Assembly: GCF_029945885.1 (NCBI RefSeq)
Contig: NZ_JAQSDK010000006.1
Span: 1 to 64,000, forward strand
Source of the DNA: Brevundimonas sp.
GTDB taxonomy: Bacteria; Pseudomonadota; Alphaproteobacteria; Caulobacterales; Caulobacteraceae
Reading direction: 5' to 3'
Length of the DNA: 64,000 nt
Shown here: positions 1 to 7,975 of the stretch, piece by piece
Position numbering within the stretch: position 1 is the first letter of the stretch
How the letters are laid out: every line of letters starts with the position of its first letter
Made by a program: the position numbers and the translations under genes
Notes under the pieces: generated by a model
What the model saw: the letters and a program-made list of their open reading frames with translations, nothing else
Told to the model about the DNA's origin: nothing
The model's database searches: none

Positions 1-36
1 AGGGGGATTGTTGGCGAACACCTCGCATTCCCCGCC

Positions 37-316
37 GTCGTCATCCTTCGGCGAGGCGCAGCCGAGACCGGGGGACCCAGCGGCGCGCGGAGCGCGATCT
101 GTTCAGGCACGGTCGCTGCGGGCATTTTCGCCCTCGCTACGCTCGCGCGCCGCTGGGTTCTCCGGTCTGCGCCGCAAGCGGCTTGCCGGAGAATGACGAC
201 AGCAGGGGGGGGGGGCGGTGCGAAACGGTCTGGCAGGGTGCGGGGGACAGGTTTCGCGATCGCTGCGCGACCGCGCCGCCGGGTCCCCCGGTCGCTTCGC
301 GCCGGCGGATGACGAC
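37..316. repeat. Three copies of a dispersed ~50 bp intergenic repeat
   Basis: Three related stretches lie at 37-90 (plus), 145-200 (minus) and 271-316 (minus). Each begins, in its own orientation, with GTCGTCAT. A CGGC-rich stretch follows, then a GACCGG..GACCC or GAGAACCC core and an AGCGGCGCG-like end. The second and third copies are inverted relative to the first, so the region can form large hairpins. I see no credible gene in 1-389; the open frames on both strands are GC-rich shadows of the repeats. This resembles REP/BIME-type elements, but I cannot name the family. Confidence 0.6.
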
Positions 317-338
317 AGTAAGGAAGGGGTGGCCCAAA

Positions 339-380
339 TTTCATCCGGGTAATATTGACGCGCCGGTTTCATCCGGGTAA
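339..380 (+). promoter_or_regulatory. Tandem 14 bp operator-like boxes before the DUF2239 gene
   Basis: The 14-mer TTTCATCCGGGTAA occurs twice, at 339-352 and 367-380, exactly 28 bp apart. The second copy ends 9 bp before the start codon. Each box is an imperfect palindrome around CCGG, close to TTATCCGGATAA. Identical direct repeats in a short leader suggest a regulator binding site; which regulator is unknown. Confidence 0.5.
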
Positions 381-389
381 ATCCGGCGC

Positions 390-953
390 ATGACCCAGGC
401 TCCTGACATCATCTGCACCGCCTTTGCCGGCCATCGTCTGATCGGGCGGGGCGCACCCCGCGACGTGGTGGCGGCGGTCAAGGCGGCGAGCGAGGCGGGG
501 GAGGCGGCGGTGCTGATGTTCAATGACGCCGACGCCCGGCCGCTGGAGTTCGACCTGCGCGGCGACCTGGAGGCGGTGCGGGCGCGACTGGCCCCGGCGG
601 CCGCCGAGCCGGAGAAACGTGGGCCGGGGCGGCCGAAACTGGGGGTGACGGCGCGCGAGGTGACCCTGCTGCCGCGCCACTGGGACTGGCTGGCGACCCA
701 GCCGGGCGGGGCCTCGGTGGCGTTGAGGAAGCTGGTCGAGGCGGCGGCGCGCGCGAGTGAGGGGCCCGACCGGGTGCGGCGGGGACGCGAGGCCGCCTAT
801 CGCTTCATGACCGCCGTGGCCGGGGATCTGCCGGGGTATGAGGCGGCCACGCGGGCCTTGTTCGCGGGGGATGCGGACGGGTTGGCGACGGCGACGGCGG
901 GCTGGCCGGAGGCGGTGCGGGCCTATGCGGCGGGGTTTGTGGCGGGGGGATAG
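390..953 (+). CDS. DUF2239 family protein
   Basis: A 187-residue soluble protein with no signal peptide or membrane segment. The family call rests on the segment around residues 70-95, which has a GPGRPKLGV turn followed by REVTLLPRHWDWL, and on the N-terminal GRGAPRDVVAAV. Both match the DUF2239 pattern as I know it. The function of DUF2239 is not established. The GRPKLGVTAREV segment is reminiscent of a small DNA-binding or AT-hook-like turn, but that is only an impression. The gene stands alone, with the tandem boxes at 339-380 just upstream and a long inverted repeat immediately after its stop. The ATG at 390 is the only good start. Confidence 0.75.
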   Translation: MTQAPDIICTAFAGHRLIGRGAPRDVVAAVKAASEAGEAAVLMFNDADARPLEFDLRGDLEAVRARLAPAAAEPEKRGPGRPKLGVTAREVTLLPRHWDWLATQPGGASVALRKLVEAAARASEGPDRVRRGREAAYRFMTAVAGDLPGYEAATRALFAGDADGLATATAGWPEAVRAYAAGFVAGG

Positions 954-1088
954 CCCCTCTCCCGGCGGGAGAGGGGTTGGGGAGAGGGCTTACGGTGTCA
1001 CCCGGGTCGCACGGTAGCCCCTCACCCTTTCGCGCCAGGACGACGGCGAGGCCGTCGTGCGCTCAAGCCCTCTCCCGCCGGGAGAGGG
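954..1088. repeat. Compound palindromic intergenic element
   Basis: Three perfect inverted repeats sit in 135 bp: 954-976 (11 bp arms, 1 nt centre), 1040-1058 (ACGACGGC arms, 3 nt loop) and 1068-1088 (10 bp arms, 1 nt centre). The outer two share the CCCTCTCCCG arm, and AGGGC/GCCCT extensions make the whole unit roughly symmetrical. It lies between convergent genes (DUF2239 and cobS) and may act as a bidirectional transcription stop. The style is that of a REP/BIME unit. Confidence 0.6.
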
Positions 1089-1099
1089 AAGCGTATTGC

Positions 1100-2104
1100 C
1101 TACCCCACCTTCACCCGTGTCGCCGCCTCGGGGAGATCCTCGCCGAACGCCCGCTGGTAGAATTCCGCGATGGTCGGGCGTTCCAGCTCGTCGCATTTGT
1201 TCAGGAAGGTCAGGCGGAAGGCCAGGGCGACGTCGCCGTTGAAGATGATGGCGTTCTGGGCCCAGGTGATGACGGTGCGGGGGCTCATGACGGTGGAGAT
1301 GTCGCCGTTCATGAAGGCGTTGCGGGTCATGTCGGCGACGCGGACCATGGCGGCGATGCGGCGTCGGCCCTCGGCGTCGGCCCATTCCGGCACCTTGGCG
1401 GCGACGATCTCGCCCTCGACGTCATGGTCGAGGTAGTTGAGGGTGGTGACGATGTTCCAGCGGTCCATCTGGCCCTGATTGATCTGCTGGGTGCCGTGGT
1501 ACAGGCCGGAGGTGTCGCCGAGACCGATGGTGTTGGTGGTGGCGAACAGGCGGAACCACCGGTTCGGGCGGATGACGCGGTTCTGGTCCAGCAGGGTCAG
1601 TCGGCCCTGGGCCTCCAGCACCCGCTGGATCACGAACATCACATCGGGGCGGCCGGCGTCATATTCGTCGAACACCAGGGCAACCGGGCGCTGGATGGCC
1701 CAGGGCAGCATGCCCTCGCGGAATTCGGTGATCTGTTTGCCGTCCTTGAGGACGATGGCGTCCTTGCCGACCAGGTCGATGCGGCTGACGTGGGCGTCCA
1801 GATTGACCCGCACCATCGGCCAGTTCAGCCGGGCGGCGACCTGTTCGATATGGGTCGACTTGCCGGTGCCGTGATAGCCCTGGACCATCACGCGCCGGTC
1901 GAAGGCGAAGCCGGCGCAGATGGCCAGGGTCGTCTGCGGGTCGAAGCGATAGGCCGCGTCGACCTCGGGCACATGGCTGTCGCGCGCCTCGAACATCGGC
2001 ACGATCATGTCGGAATCGACCCCGAAGGCCTCGCGCACCGTCACCTTGCGGTGCGGTTCCAGCGTCAGCAGGGGATCGGGCGTGGCGTCGAGGGGAGAGG
2101 TCAT
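1100..2104 (-). CDS. cobS: Aerobic cobaltochelatase subunit CobS
   Basis: A 334-residue AAA+ ATPase of the MoxR/CobS type. With CobN and CobT it inserts cobalt into hydrogenobyrinate a,c-diamide in aerobic cobalamin synthesis. The Walker A loop GYHGTGKST is at residues 76-84 and Walker [10 protein letters not shown] at 141-149; a sensor-like ATTNT follows near 200. Length and the full-length alignment to CobS (N-terminal [12 protein letters not shown]-terminal [13 protein letters not shown]) support the specific name over a generic MoxR. Downstream on its strand there is no cobT, only intergenic repeats and a convergent gene, which is unusual because cobS and cobT are commonly adjacent. A J-domain gene lies 76 bp upstream on the same strand. 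Confidence 0.9.
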   Translation of the reverse strand: MTSPLDATPDPLLTLEPHRKVTVREAFGVDSDMIVPMFEARDSHVPEVDAAYRFDPQTTLAICAGFAFDRRVMVQGYHGTGKSTHIEQVAARLNWPMVRVNLDAHVSRIDLVGKDAIVLKDGKQITEFREGMLPWAIQRPVALVFDEYDAGRPDVMFVIQRVLEAQGRLTLLDQNRVIRPNRWFRLFATTNTIGLGDTSGLYHGTQQINQGQMDRWNIVTTLNYLDHDVEGEIVAAKVPEWADAEGRRRIAAMVRVADMTRNAFMNGDISTVMSPRTVITWAQNAIIFNGDVALAFRLTFLNKCDELERPTIAEFYQRAFGEDLPEAATRVKVG

Positions 2105-2180
2105 GGACAGACACTTATGAAACCGCAGGGGCGGGGTCCAGCGCTGTGGCCGCGGAATTCGCTGACCGGCCGCCCGCCGA

Positions 2181-2846
2181 TCAGGCCAGGCCGGCCTTCT
2201 TGAGAATCTTCCAGGCGCGGATCACGCTCTGCAGCTTGGCCTCGGCCCCGCGGTCGCCGCCGTTGGTGTCGGGGTGAAACCGCTTCAGCATCTCGTGGTA
2301 GCGGGCCTTGATATCCGATTTCTCGGCACCCGGCTCGAGGCCGAGGTCGGACATGGCGGCGCGTTCCAGCTTGCCGACGCGGTGGTCGTCAGCGGGATTG
2401 ACCTGTTCCTGGGTGCGGCGGTCGAACAGGCCGAAGCTGTTGCTCCACGACCCGGACGGGCCCGTGTGGGCCTTGCCCAGCTTGGCGGCGTTGCCGGCGG
2501 CCTCGCGCGAATTCTTGCTGGCCTTCATGTCCCAGGTCGGGCGGCCACCGGTCATGGCCTCATTTTCCTGGGCGGCGCGGACCTGGCCCTCGCTCATGCC
2601 GGCGTAGAAATTCCAGTTCTTGTTATAGGTCCCCGCATGGGACTGACAGAAGTCATAGAAGTCGTTCAGCCTTTCACGCGACTTGGGCGCGCGGGCCGTG
2701 GCGGGCTTGCTGCAGTCCGGCCAGTCGCAGGCCTTCTCGCCCGGCTTCAGGTGCAGGACGTCCTTCTCCGCGGCCTCTTCCTCGGCGCGTTGCGGCTTGA
2801 TCCGCATATCCTTGAATCGGGGCGTATATTGAAAATCAGCACTCAT
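2181..2846 (-). CDS. J-domain (DnaJ-like) co-chaperone
   Basis: A 221-residue protein with a C-terminal J domain (about 164-221). The HPD motif is at residues 191-193, followed by [12 protein letters not shown]. It is expected to stimulate the ATPase of a DnaK-type Hsp70. It lacks the G/F-rich, zinc-finger and C-terminal substrate domains of DnaJ itself. The N-terminal 160 residues hold [15 protein letters not shown], with two cysteines in a C-x4-C arrangement, and aromatic motifs such as KNWNFYAGM. This composition recurs in alphaproteobacterial J proteins encoded beside cobS, but I know no client. It is divergent from bolA across a 45 bp gap, so the two promoters must overlap or lie within coding sequence. 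Confidence 0.85.
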   Translation of the reverse strand: MSADFQYTPRFKDMRIKPQRAEEEAAEKDVLHLKPGEKACDWPDCSKPATARAPKSRERLNDFYDFCQSHAGTYNKNWNFYAGMSEGQVRAAQENEAMTGGRPTWDMKASKNSREAAGNAAKLGKAHTGPSGSWSNSFGLFDRRTQEQVNPADDHRVGKLERAAMSDLGLEPGAEKSDIKARYHEMLKRFHPDTNGGDRGAEAKLQSVIRAWKILKKAGLA

Positions 2847-2891
2847 GCCCGCAAGTGTAGGGGGGAATTGGTCATCATCAAGGAACTACCG

Positions 2892-3191
2892 ATGCCGGAA
2901 GGCCCAATCGCGACAATTATCCGCGAAAAACTGACATCGGCCCTGAATCCGGAGCGTCTGGAGATCGAGGACGACAGCGGCCGCCATGCCGGTCACCACC
3001 ACGATGGCGGCATGGACGCGACTCCGGGGGGCGAGAGCCACTTCAACCTGACCGTGGTCTCGGCCAGCTTCGAGGGCCTGGGACGGCTGGCGCGGCAGCG
3101 GGCCGTGACCGAAGCCCTGCGCGCCGAATTGGCCGGACCGATCCATGCCCTGTCGATCCGGACCCTGACCCCCGCAGAAGCCCGGGTCTGA
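2892..3191 (+). CDS. BolA family protein
   Basis: A 99-residue protein. BolA proteins form [2Fe-2S] complexes with monothiol glutaredoxins and act in iron-sulfur trafficking and stress morphology. The fold signature is visible: an N-terminal helix with IIREKLTSALNPERLEIED, the conserved SHFNLTVVSASFEG strand-turn, and RQRAVTEALRAEL with a final IHALSIRTLTPAE. The usual loop between strand and helix is expanded here by a His/Gly-rich insert near residues 33-39 (HAGHHHDGG), which could bias metal binding. The ATG at 2892 is chosen because it gives the normal BolA N-terminus; an upstream in-frame extension on this strand has no BolA-like sequence. Confidence 0.9.
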   Translation: MPEGPIATIIREKLTSALNPERLEIEDDSGRHAGHHHDGGMDATPGGESHFNLTVVSASFEGLGRLARQRAVTEALRAELAGPIHALSIRTLTPAEARV

Positions 3192-3289
3192 TTTCCCGGA
3201 AACTGCCGTTTCATGAAGGGGCGAATGTTCACTCCATCTTAGCGGGTTAGCCCTAGCGTCTAATCGGGTTGTGATCCGTGGGGCGGTAA

Positions 3290-5107
3290 ATGGTTGAATC
3301 CGATGCGATAGATAAGGGTCTTGCCGGTGATCAGCGCCCCGGCGAGGCCGCTCAGGCCCTGCGGGCCATCCTGCAGACCCAGTATCTCCGCTATCTGATT
3401 ATCTTCAGCTGGGCCCTGGGCCTGCTGGGCACCATCGGCATGACCCCGGCGGCGATCTGGCTGGTCAGCACCCTGGCGGCCGGCACGCTGCGCGGTGCCG
3501 TCGAAAAACGCATCAGTGATCGTGTGGGCAGCGGCTGGGGCCTGGTGTTCCCGGCCGTGGCCACCGTCACCACCGCCGTCTGGGCCGTTGCGCCGCTGCT
3601 GGCCTGGTTCTCGGACGCGCCGTTCGGCCGCGCCCTGGCCATGACCCTGCTGGTCTGCGGCTATGTTCTGGTCTTCTCGCAGCTTCGAAGCTCGCCGCGT
3701 CAGGCGCTGGTGATTTCGTCGCCCTATGGCGTCGCGGCTCTTATAATTCTGGTGAGCCTGTGGGGCACGCCGGTGTTCTGGTCCTTCCTCGGCGTCGTGC
3801 CGTTCACCGCCGCCGGCCTGTTCGTTCTGGTGATGATGACGATGCTGCGGGAAGAGCGGATCCGCGCCTTCCAGGAGCATCAGGCCCATCTCATCGAGGA
3901 GCTGGAGACGGCCCGTGACCGGGCCAATGCCGCCAGTGAGGCCAAGTCCAACTTCCTGGGGGTCATTTCCCACGAGCTGCGCACGCCGATGAACGGTGTC
4001 CTCGGCGCGGCCCAGCTGCTGAGCGCCACGCGACTGGAAGAGACGCAGCGCGAATATCTGTCGATCATCCGCAACTCGGGCGACAACCTGCTGTCGCTGC
4101 TGAACGACATTCTCGACATGACCAAGATCGAGGCCGGCAAGATGACTTTCGAGGTCGTCGACGTCGTCGTCGAGGATCTGCACAAGCGCGTCGTCGGACC
4201 GTTCCAGGCCCAGGCCGAGGCCAAGGGGCTGACATTCAACCTGATGAACGAGGGCGAGCTGCCGGCGACCGTCAAGGGTGATCCGTTGCGGGTCTGCCAG
4301 GTCATCCAGAACCTGCTGGCGAACGCGGTGAAATTCACCGACACCGGCGAGGTCACCTATACCGTCCGCGGCGAACGTCTGTCGGACAAGCGGGTTCGCT
4401 TCGATTTCGAGGTGAAGGACAGCGGGTCCGGCATCGCCCCCGAAGACATCGAACGTCTGTTCCAGCCCTTCACCCAGGTGGACGGCTCCTCGACCCGCCG
4501 CTTCGGTGGCACGGGTCTGGGTCTGACCATCTCGCGTCGCATGGCCAATATCATGGGCGGCGATATCGCCGTGACCTCGACCTATGGCCAGGGCTCGACC
4601 TTTACCTTCAGCGTTGAGGCCGAGGTCGTCGAATGGGCGCGCCAGGCACCGGCCGTGGCCATCGAGGCCGAGGTCAGTGACGGGCGTCACCTGACGGTCC
4701 TGGTGGTCGAGGACCATCCGGTCAATCGCATGATCCTGGAAGCCTGGATGGGGTCGGCGGGTCACGTTTCGGCCACGGCTGAAAACGGCCAGATCGCCGT
4801 GGACATGGCCCAGAGCCAGGCGTTTGACCTGATCATCATGGACGTCAATATGCCGGTCATGGACGGGCTGACGGCGACACGGGCGATCCGCGACAGTGTC
4901 GGGCCGAATGCCGATACCCCGATCGTGGTCCTGTCCGCCTCGGCGCGGAACGAGGACCATGAAGCGGGTCTCGAGGCCGGTGCCGACGCCTATCTGAACA
5001 AGCCGATCGACTTCACCGCCCTGGCGCGGGTGATGAACCGTGTCGGAACGGGTCGCGAAGGCTTGCGCGCCCTTGACGCTGAAGGCGAAAACGTGGCCGC
5101 AGCCTGA
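3290..5107 (+). CDS. Hybrid sensor histidine kinase / response regulator
   Basis: A 605-residue inner-membrane sensor. An N-terminal region of about six hydrophobic helices (residues about 33-187) has no recognised sensory fold. A short coiled linker follows, then the HisKA domain with SHELRTP (phosphoryl-accepting His228). The HATPase_c domain has the N box NLLANAVKF (Asn345), G1 box DSGSG and G2 box GGTGLGL. A C-terminal receiver domain (about 467-585) has acceptor Asp518 in [12 protein letters not shown] and Lys571. No Hpt domain is present, so phosphate is probably passed to a separate phosphotransferase. The gene is monocistronic as far as can be seen, facing a convergent neighbour. The stimulus cannot be inferred. 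Confidence 0.92.
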   Translation: MVESDAIDKGLAGDQRPGEAAQALRAILQTQYLRYLIIFSWALGLLGTIGMTPAAIWLVSTLAAGTLRGAVEKRISDRVGSGWGLVFPAVATVTTAVWAVAPLLAWFSDAPFGRALAMTLLVCGYVLVFSQLRSSPRQALVISSPYGVAALIILVSLWGTPVFWSFLGVVPFTAAGLFVLVMMTMLREERIRAFQEHQAHLIEELETARDRANAASEAKSNFLGVISHELRTPMNGVLGAAQLLSATRLEETQREYLSIIRNSGDNLLSLLNDILDMTKIEAGKMTFEVVDVVVEDLHKRVVGPFQAQAEAKGLTFNLMNEGELPATVKGDPLRVCQVIQNLLANAVKFTDTGEVTYTVRGERLSDKRVRFDFEVKDSGSGIAPEDIERLFQPFTQVDGSSTRRFGGTGLGLTISRRMANIMGGDIAVTSTYGQGSTFTFSVEAEVVEWARQAPAVAIEAEVSDGRHLTVLVVEDHPVNRMILEAWMGSAGHVSATAENGQIAVDMAQSQAFDLIIMDVNMPVMDGLTATRAIRDSVGPNADTPIVVLSASARNEDHEAGLEAGADAYLNKPIDFTALARVMNRVGTGREGLRALDAEGENVAAA

Positions 5108-5132
5108 ACCATCCGGGCAACCGCTCGGGCCC

Positions 5133-5768
5133 CTAGGCCTGCGAAGCTGAGACCGCTCCGCCTGTCAGGGGGCGGTCCTGCCACAACGGATCATGATCGT
5201 CGGTCAGGCCGACCAGTTGCAGGAAGCCGATGACCGCCACCGCCCGCGCCGGTGCGGCCCGGGCCAGGAACATCTGCGGCGGGGCCTCGGCCCGGACCAG
5301 CAAGGGCAGGACCATCCAGCGGTCGGTGAAGCGGCGAACGTCAATATTGGGGTCGGCCTTCAGGTGCGGGCAGTATTTCAGGGACCGGTCGACGCAGGCC
5401 CTGTGCAGCGGGGCGATCGCCCCGGCGTCGACCAGGACCTGATCATCGGCGACCGAGGCCGGAAGCCCCTCGATATGGCGACCGCCCCGCAGCGTCCCGG
5501 CGCTGACCGGGTGGGCGACCTGGGTCCAGCGATCGTCGACCGGGGTCGGCTGGCCGCACATCGGACACAGCATGCGGCTGACGGTCAGGCGCTGACGGAC
5601 CGCGTGATTCTGCGAATAGAGCGGCTTGCCGACACCGGGATTGTCCTGCTGGGCGATGGCCAGGGCCCCGCCGACGCTGGGGCAGGGGCGGACACCGAGC
5701 AGCGCTTCGCCGGTCCAGCTGGTGACCCAGGGGACGTCGACGCCGACCTTGAGCGAGGATTTCTGCAC
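5133..5768 (-). CDS. Unknown protein with Cys/His metal-binding-like motifs
   Basis: A 211-residue protein I do not recognise. Two clusters look like zinc ligands: CPMC at residues 68-71 and H-x2-C-x7-C-x-H at 122-135 (His122, Cys125, Cys133, His135). No signal peptide or membrane helix is clear. The paired CPMCGQP and PLHRACVDRSLKYCPH pattern is reminiscent of small Cys-rich proteins in actinobacteria and phages, but that is only a resemblance. It is convergent with the kinase gene and divergent from the MscS gene. Codon use looks native. Confidence 0.6.
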   Translation of the reverse strand: MQKSSLKVGVDVPWVTSWTGEALLGVRPCPSVGGALAIAQQDNPGVGKPLYSQNHAVRQRLTVSRMLCPMCGQPTPVDDRWTQVAHPVSAGTLRGGRHIEGLPASVADDQVLVDAGAIAPLHRACVDRSLKYCPHLKADPNIDVRRFTDRWMVLPLLVRAEAPPQMFLARAAPARAVAVIGFLQLVGLTDDHDPLWQDRPLTGGAVSASQA

Positions 5769-5873
5769 GCACTGCTCCCGTGGGCCGTGGGCGGGGCGGA
5801 GCCCGGTCCGCAGTCTACAATGAATTGCGGGGCGCGGGGTTCACATCCGGGCGCAGGGCGTTAGACCCGGAGC

Positions 5874-6803
5874 ATGATCAAGCTCGATACCTCCCTGAAT
5901 GACGCCGTGGCCGCCGGGCAGAAGGCGATCACGGTCGATGCCGCCATGCTGGTCAAGCTGACCGACATGGCCGGCAGCCTGGCCATCAACCTGACCATCG
6001 CCCTGCTGATCCTGATCGCCACGGTGTTCGTGTCGCGCTGGGCGTCGAAGGTGACCCGGCGCGCCCTGTCGCGGGTGCGCGGCTTCCAGGACGACCAGAC
6101 CGTCCTGGCCTTCGCGGCCCAGGTGGTGCGGGTGATCGTCTATGTGATCGGCCTGATCGCCGTGCTGCAGCGGCTGGGGGTGCAGACCACCTCGATCATC
6201 GCCGTGCTGGGTGCCGCCTCGCTGGCCGTGGGCCTGGCCCTGCAGGGCACCCTGTCGAATGTGGCCGCCGGCGTGGTCCTGCTGATCCTGCGGCCCTACA
6301 AGGTCGGCGATGTGATCGACATCGGCGGGGCGAGCGGGACGGTGCAGCGCCTCGACCTGTTCACGACCCAGCTGGCCAATGCCAATAATCACAAGATCGT
6401 CGTGCCCAACGGCAAGGTGCTGGGTGATGTGATCCTGAACCTGTCCGGCCAGACGACCCGGCGCATCGAGATCAATTTTACCGTCGGCTACGGCGAGGAC
6501 CTGAGTCAGACGCGGCAGGTGCTGGCGACCATGGCCGGGGCCCACGAGAAGGTTCTGGCGGATCCCGCGCCGTGGACCGGGGTCACCGGCCTGCTGGACA
6601 GTGCCGTGCAGGTAACCCTGCAGGCCTGGGTCAGGTCGGGCGACTGGTGGCAGACCCAGGCCGACCTGATGCAGGCCGGCAAGGAGGCGCTGGACGCGGC
6701 GGGGATCGAGATTCCCTTCCCGCATCAGGTCGAGGTCCCCGCCAAGGGGGTTTCCTTCGCCCGCGTGGTTGCCGTGCCGACCGACGAAACCCAGGGAGAC
6801 TGA
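5874..6803 (+). CDS. Small-conductance mechanosensitive channel (MscS family)
   Basis: A 309-residue inner-membrane channel that opens on membrane tension to release solutes during osmotic downshock. Three hydrophobic segments are visible at about 36-54, 80-98 and 105-138. The third is the Gly/Ala-rich pore helix, containing AVLGAASLAVGLALQGTLSN. The beta domain follows (RPYKVGDVIDIGG, then VVPNGKVLGDVILNLS) and then the alpha/beta C-terminal vestibule. Size and layout fit the core MscS class without extra N-terminal domains. The threonine-aldolase-family gene starts 3 bp after its stop, so the two are probably co-transcribed. Confidence 0.92.
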   Translation: MIKLDTSLNDAVAAGQKAITVDAAMLVKLTDMAGSLAINLTIALLILIATVFVSRWASKVTRRALSRVRGFQDDQTVLAFAAQVVRVIVYVIGLIAVLQRLGVQTTSIIAVLGAASLAVGLALQGTLSNVAAGVVLLILRPYKVGDVIDIGGASGTVQRLDLFTTQLANANNHKIVVPNGKVLGDVILNLSGQTTRRIEINFTVGYGEDLSQTRQVLATMAGAHEKVLADPAPWTGVTGLLDSAVQVTLQAWVRSGDWWQTQADLMQAGKEALDAAGIEIPFPHQVEVPAKGVSFARVVAVPTDETQGD

Positions 6804-6806
6804 CGG

Positions 6807-7823
6807 ATGCGCTACGATTTCGGGTCTGACAATACAGCCGGCATGGCCCCGGCGGCGCTCGACGCGATCGTCGCCGCCAATGACGGGTTCGCCCGCGCCT
6901 ACGGGGCGGATGACGTCACGGCGCGCGCCGCCGACCAGATCCGCCAGAGGCTGGACGCCGATGCCGAGGTGCGGTTCGTGTTCAGCGGTACGGCGGCCAA
7001 TGCCATCGCCCTGTCGATGCTGGCCTTTCCGCATGAGGCGGTACTGGCCCATCATGCCGCCCATATCTGTACCGACGAGACCGGGGCCCCCGGTTTCTTC
7101 GGCCAGGGCGTCGGCCTGATCGGCCTGCCGGGCTTTTCCGGCAAGATCGAGCCGGTCGCCCTGAAGGCGGCCCTGGCCGAGCCCGAGGTCGGCCACCGCC
7201 AGCCGCCGGCGGCCCTGTCCGTGACCCAGTCCACCGAATACGGCACCGTCTATACCGAGGAGGAGCTGCGCCATCTGATCGAGCCGGTGAAGCTGAAGGG
7301 CTATGGCGTCCATATGGACGGGGCCCGGCTGGCCAATGCGGCGGCGGCGGGGTTCGACCTGACGCAGATCGCGCGGCTGGGCGTCGATGTGCTGGTGTTC
7401 GGCGGGGCCAAGGCCGGGGCCAATTGCGCCGAGGCCCTGGTGATCTTCGACAAGTCGCTGGCGCGCCGGATCGACAACCGGCTGAAACAGGCCGGCCAGA
7501 CGGCGTCCAAGGCGCGCTTCCTGGCGGCACCCTTCCTCGGACTGCTCGAGAGCAGGGCCTGGGAGGACGGGGCGGCCCACGCCAATCTGATGGCCCGGCG
7601 GCTGGCGGCCGGGATCGCCACCCGCTCGCCCTTCACCCTGGCCCATCCGGTCGAGGCCAATGCGGTGTTCGTGCGCATGCCCGAGGCCGCCCACGCCCGT
7701 CTGAATGCCCTCGGCTGGGCCTGCTACCGGTTCGATGACGGCTCGGTGCGGTTCGTCTGTTCCTGGGCGACCCGGATCGAGGCCGTCGACGAAATTCTGG
7801 ACGCCATCGCGGGTCTGGACTGA
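6807..7823 (+). CDS. Threonine-aldolase-family PLP enzyme
   Basis: A 338-residue fold-type I PLP enzyme of the low-specificity L-threonine aldolase family, which cleaves L-threonine or allo-threonine to glycine and acetaldehyde. Family marks are the N-terminal FGSDNTAG, the FSGTAANAIAL cofactor loop, HAAHICTDETGAP around His83/His86, VHMDGARLANA (Asp171, Arg174) and the Schiff-base lysine in FGGAKAGAN (Lys202). The lysine motif is AKAG rather than the common TKNG. Substrate preference is therefore uncertain and other beta-elimination or aldol chemistry is possible. It sits between the MscS gene and the ergothioneine fusion gene, 152 bp before the latter. Confidence 0.82.
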   Translation: MRYDFGSDNTAGMAPAALDAIVAANDGFARAYGADDVTARAADQIRQRLDADAEVRFVFSGTAANAIALSMLAFPHEAVLAHHAAHICTDETGAPGFFGQGVGLIGLPGFSGKIEPVALKAALAEPEVGHRQPPAALSVTQSTEYGTVYTEEELRHLIEPVKLKGYGVHMDGARLANAAAAGFDLTQIARLGVDVLVFGGAKAGANCAEALVIFDKSLARRIDNRLKQAGQTASKARFLAAPFLGLLESRAWEDGAAHANLMARRLAAGIATRSPFTLAHPVEANAVFVRMPEAAHARLNALGWACYRFDDGSVRFVCSWATRIEAVDEILDAIAGLD

Positions 7824-7975
7824 GGACCGAAGGTCGCGGCGGACCGAAACGGGGTGATCCCGCGCGGTTCTGCGGCTAGGCTTGCGCGCCTGATGAGGAA
7901 CCCGGGCCCGGCAGGGGCATTGGGTGGAACGGGAGCGTCAACGGTGACGACAGGCAACAGCGGACGTCATCGCGA

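Noticed and set aside
8-372. Several open frames of 60-89 codons on both strands near the window start
   Set aside because: They run through the inverted repeat copies, are Arg/Pro-rich shadows, overlap each other and have no ribosome site or family signature.
3260-4960. A 566-codon minus-strand frame opposite the histidine kinase gene
   Set aside because: Its composition (runs of His, Arg, Gln, Gly) is that of a high-GC antisense shadow; the plus strand has an unmistakable kinase.
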